Shown here: one piece after another, positions 3,861 through 6,541 of the stretch | How the letters are laid out: every line of letters starts with the position of its first letter | How positions within the stretch are numbered: position 1 is the first letter of the stretch | Assembly (NCBI GenBank): GCA_943326975.2 | Contig: CALPVI020000102.1 | Span: forward strand, 1 to 6,541 | Direction: 5' to 3' | Length of the DNA stretch: 6,541 nt | Source of the DNA: Actinomyces viscosus | GTDB taxonomy: Bacteria > Bacteroidota > Bacteroidia > Flavobacteriales_D > Crocinitomicaceae | Translations under genes and position numbers: made by a program | The notes under the pieces: model-generated | The model's database searches: none | Told to the model about the DNA's origin: nothing | Seen by the model: only the letters and a program-made list of their open reading frames with translations

Positions 3861-6541
3861 ATGAGAAAAATTGCGTTTTTAATATTTACAATCTTAAGTC
3901 ATATTGGTTTATCACAAGATGATCTAAGAAACAGTAATTTATCCACTATTTACGGAACTGTTTACGATAGTGAAAAAAGTGAGCCCATAGTTGGAGCATA
4001 CATGTTTTTAGATGGAGGTCAACAAAAGGCGCAAACAGATTTAGATGGTAAATTCTCATTTCATCAAATAGAAATTGGAGTGCATAAAATTTTGGTTCGA
4101 ACAATTGAATATCCTGATACTACAGTAATAGTTAACGTTACAGGAGTAGCTCCAGTGGAAATATCAATTTATGTAGAAGCTAAATTCACCGAAATAGGCA
4201 TAGTTCATGTTAAACCGAAAAGAACATTAGACCAAGAAAAAATTGATTTAATTAAAAAAAATCCAGGAGGCGTTGAAATTATAAATCAAGCTGTAATTGC
4301 AAGGTCACCTATTACAACAGCTACAGATGTTATAGCTAAAGGAAGTGGAACGAGCGTTCAAGACAATAAATTTGTTGTAGTCAGAGGATTAAATGATCGT
4401 TACAATGCTGCATTTTTAAATGGTGCGCCTCTTCCAAGCTCAGAATCTGATCGTAAAGCATTTTCATTCGATATTTTCCCAGCAAATATGCTTGAATATT
4501 TATCTATACAAAAAACTGCTACACCTGAATTATCTGCAGAATTTGCAGGAGGAGTTATAGACATTAAGACTAAAGATGTACCTGAAGAAAATTTTCAATC
4601 AATTACTATTGGAGGTGGATACAATACAATTACTACAGGAAAAGAACAAAAATATTATAAAGGTGGAAAATATGATTGGTTAGGAATAGATGACGGTACT
4701 AGAGAAATTTCACCTGCAATTCCTTCAAAAGAAAATTTTCCATTATTAATGAGTGATCAAGCTAAATTAGCAAAAGATTTCACTACATATTGGGGTAGTT
4801 ATTCAAAAAATTTCATGCCAAATTACAATCTTCAATATACTATTGGATTGAATGATACATTATTAGGAAAGGAAGTTGGATTAATCGGTTCATTAACTTA
4901 TAACAAAAAAAATAATTTTAACTCAACAATAAGACGTTCATATGGAGCGAACGAAGCTGTTGTTGGCTCTTCTTCAGAAATAGAAACAGATTATTTAGAT
5001 AAAGTATACTCGACCCAGATATTAGCTGGTTCAATGTTAAACTTTACTGTAAAATTAAATCAGCATAATAAAATATCATTTAAAAACGTATATAACTTAA
5101 ATTCTGACAACCGATTAATTAATAGAACTGGTGAAAGAGATCCTTTAGAATCAAATCCTACACAAATCAAATCAAACGCATATTGGTTTACAAGTAACAA
5201 CATATACTCTGGTCAATTAATAGGAGAACATTTATCTAAAAATGACAAATTACGTTTTGATTGGGTAAGTGGATATAGCAATATCAAAAGATCTATTCCT
5301 AACTTAAGAAGATCTATCTATACACGTTTAAAATATTTAAATGACCCTTTAGATCCTAACCCAACTGATACCGTTTATGTTGCAAACATTTCTCAAACAA
5401 ACGTTGGTCCTAGCTATGGAGGAGGAATGTTTTTCTCTGAAAACAAAGAAAGTATCATCAGTTTAAAAGGTAATTTAAGTTATCACTTAGACTCAATATC
5501 AGGTATAGCAACTGAAGTTAAAGTTGGTGGAATGTATCAATACAGAGATCGAGATTTTAATGCTCGTCAAATGGGTTATACAAGATATGGAATATCAGGA
5601 GGTACAATCAATTTCGATAACAATCTTCTTTACTTACCTGAAGACTCCATTTTTCAACCACAAAATATGGGGCTTATTAGCCCTGGTGTAGGAGGATTTA
5701 AATTAACAGATGGAACAAAACCAACAGATGGTTATATTGCTAACTCTAGTACAACAGCAGGTTTTATTTCATTTGATAATAGATTCAGAAAAAAGTTCAG
5801 AATGCACTGGGGTGCAAGAGCAGAATATTTTTCTCAATACCTAAGAGCTAATGTTACAAATGATAGTATATTAGAAATAGAAAGTGGTTTATTAGATATT
5901 TTACCTTCTATGAATTTTATTTATTCTCATTCAAAAAAACAAAACTATAGACTATCAGCATCCCAAACATTAAATAGACCTGAATATAGAGAGTTAGCAC
6001 CCTTTGCTTTTTATGACTTTAATACACAATTTGTATTATCAGGGAATCCTGAATTAAAACGTTCAAAAATTACAAATTTAGATTTAAAATATGAATGGTT
6101 TCCAGGAAACGGACAGTTCTTATCTGGTACATTTTTCTACAAATATTTTGAAAATCCAATAGAACAAATAGTTAGAGCTGATGTAACAAATGAAATCTCT
6201 TACAAAAATGTACCATACGCTACAAACTATGGTTTTGAAATTGATTTTAAAGGAATAGTAGGTTTAATGTTTCATGCTGATAGTACTGCTTTCGCAAACA
6301 GATTTTCAATTTCTAGTAATTTAGCTATTATTAGATCAAATGTTGACGTATCAAAAAACATTGGAACTCCATATGCATCAAGACCTTTGCAAGGTCAGTC
6401 ACCTTATGTATTTAATGGAAGTTTATCTTATTTAGACGAAGAGCGTAATATGACTATGACTTTAACACTTAACAATGTAGGATCTCGAATTTATATTTTA
6501 GGTAGTATAAATCAACCAGATATTTGGGAAAAAAGTAGAAC
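3861..6541 (+). CDS. TonB-dependent outer-membrane receptor with N-terminal carboxypeptidase-D-like domain, 3'-truncated by the window
   Basis: The frame is open from the ATG at 3861 to the window end (893 residues, no stop). Residues 1-18 form a signal peptide (MRKIAFLIF...IGLS), probably cut before Q19. A carboxypeptidase-D regulatory-like beta-sandwich (about 29-112) follows, as is common in Bacteroidota receptors. A short hydrophobic stretch (EIGIVHV, 111-117) is a possible TonB box. The plug domain (about 130-240) contains VVVRGLNDRYN (171-181), LNGAPLPSSESDRKAF (186-201) and EFAGGVIDIKTK (227-238). The rest is beta-barrel rich in aromatic strands, with NRPEYRELAPF (705-715) and GNPEL (728-732), typical of the receptor barrel. 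The visible end (NNVGSRIYILG...PDIWEKSR) resembles the last strands, so perhaps 40-80 residues are missing. Such receptors import substrates across the outer membrane using TonB-ExbBD energy; the substrate is not evident, and no SusD partner lies within the window. The gene is divergent from the regulator operon. Confidence 0.93.
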   Translation, partial: MRKIAFLIFTILSHIGLSQDDLRNSNLSTIYGTVYDSEKSEPIVGAYMFLDGGQQKAQTDLDGKFSFHQIEIGVHKILVRTIEYPDTTVIVNVTGVAPVEISIYVEAKFTEIGIVHVKPKRTLDQEKIDLIKKNPGGVEIINQAVIARSPITTATDVIAKGSGTSVQDNKFVVVRGLNDRYNAAFLNGAPLPSSESDRKAFSFDIFPANMLEYLSIQKTATPELSAEFAGGVIDIKTKDVPEENFQSITIGGGYNTITTGKEQKYYKGGKYDWLGIDDGTREISPAIPSKENFPLLMSDQAKLAKDFTTYWGSYSKNFMPNYNLQYTIGLNDTLLGKEVGLIGSLTYNKKNNFNSTIRRSYGANEAVVGSSSEIETDYLDKVYSTQILAGSMLNFTVKLNQHNKISFKNVYNLNSDNRLINRTGERDPLESNPTQIKSNAYWFTSNNIYSGQLIGEHLSKNDKLRFDWVSGYSNIKRSIPNLRRSIYTRLKYLNDPLDPNPTDTVYVANISQTNVGPSYGGGMFFSENKESIISLKGNLSYHLDSISGIATEVKVGGMYQYRDRDFNARQMGYTRYGISGGTINFDNNLLYLPEDSIFQPQNMGLISPGVGGFKLTDGTKPTDGYIANSSTTAGFISFDNRFRKKFRMHWGARAEYFSQYLRANVTNDSILEIESGLLDILPSMNFIYSHSKKQNYRLSASQTLNRPEYRELAPFAFYDFNTQFVLSGNPELKRSKITNLDLKYEWFPGNGQFLSGTFFYKYFENPIEQIVRADVTNEISYKNVPYATNYGFEIDFKGIVGLMFHADSTAFANRFSISSNLAIIRSNVDVSKNIGTPYASRPLQGQSPYVFNGSLSYLDEERNMTMTLTLNNVGSRIYILGSINQPDIWEKSR

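Overview
The window is AT-rich (about one third G+C by eye). It looks chromosomal and comes from a member of the Bacteroidota, most likely Flavobacteriales. The basis is the style of the two-component pair and of the TonB-dependent receptor (carboxypeptidase-D-like domain, then plug, then barrel). Sequences resembling the Bacteroidota -7 promoter element TAnnTTTG also lie upstream of genes, and A-rich leaders replace clear Shine-Dalgarno sequences. No rRNA, tRNA, CRISPR array, insertion sequence or integrase was seen.

Layout: (1) Positions 1-631 (+) hold the 3' part of an FkbM-like SAM-dependent methyltransferase gene whose 5' end is outside the window. (2) It converges on rlmN (628-1704, -), which encodes the radical SAM methyltransferase for 23S rRNA A2503; the two stop codons share the tetranucleotide TTAA. 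(3) Next, on the minus strand, is a two-component operon: a PhoB/OmpR-type response regulator (2863-3552) followed by a PhoR-like histidine kinase (1781-2866). They overlap by 4 bases and the kinase appears to start at TTG. (4) Positions 3553-3860 are a non-coding divergent control region rich in short repeats. (5) From 3861 to the window end (+) runs a TonB-dependent outer-membrane receptor, open at its 3' end.

How the parts may work together: the regulator gene and the receptor gene are transcribed away from a shared 308-base region. It contains promoter-like elements on both strands, a 16-base direct repeat and three tandem 11-base units of the kind OmpR/PhoB-family regulators often bind. 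The simplest hypothesis is that the regulator controls its own operon, the receptor gene or both, which would link a nutrient signal (perhaps phosphate, by analogy with PhoR/PhoB) to outer-membrane uptake. That link is inference. rlmN is housekeeping and has its own promoter-like element; the methyltransferase appears unrelated.

All proteins belong to known families. I do not see a clearly undescribed system. The points most worth following up are the divergent control region, the kinase without a periplasmic sensor, and the start-codon corrections.
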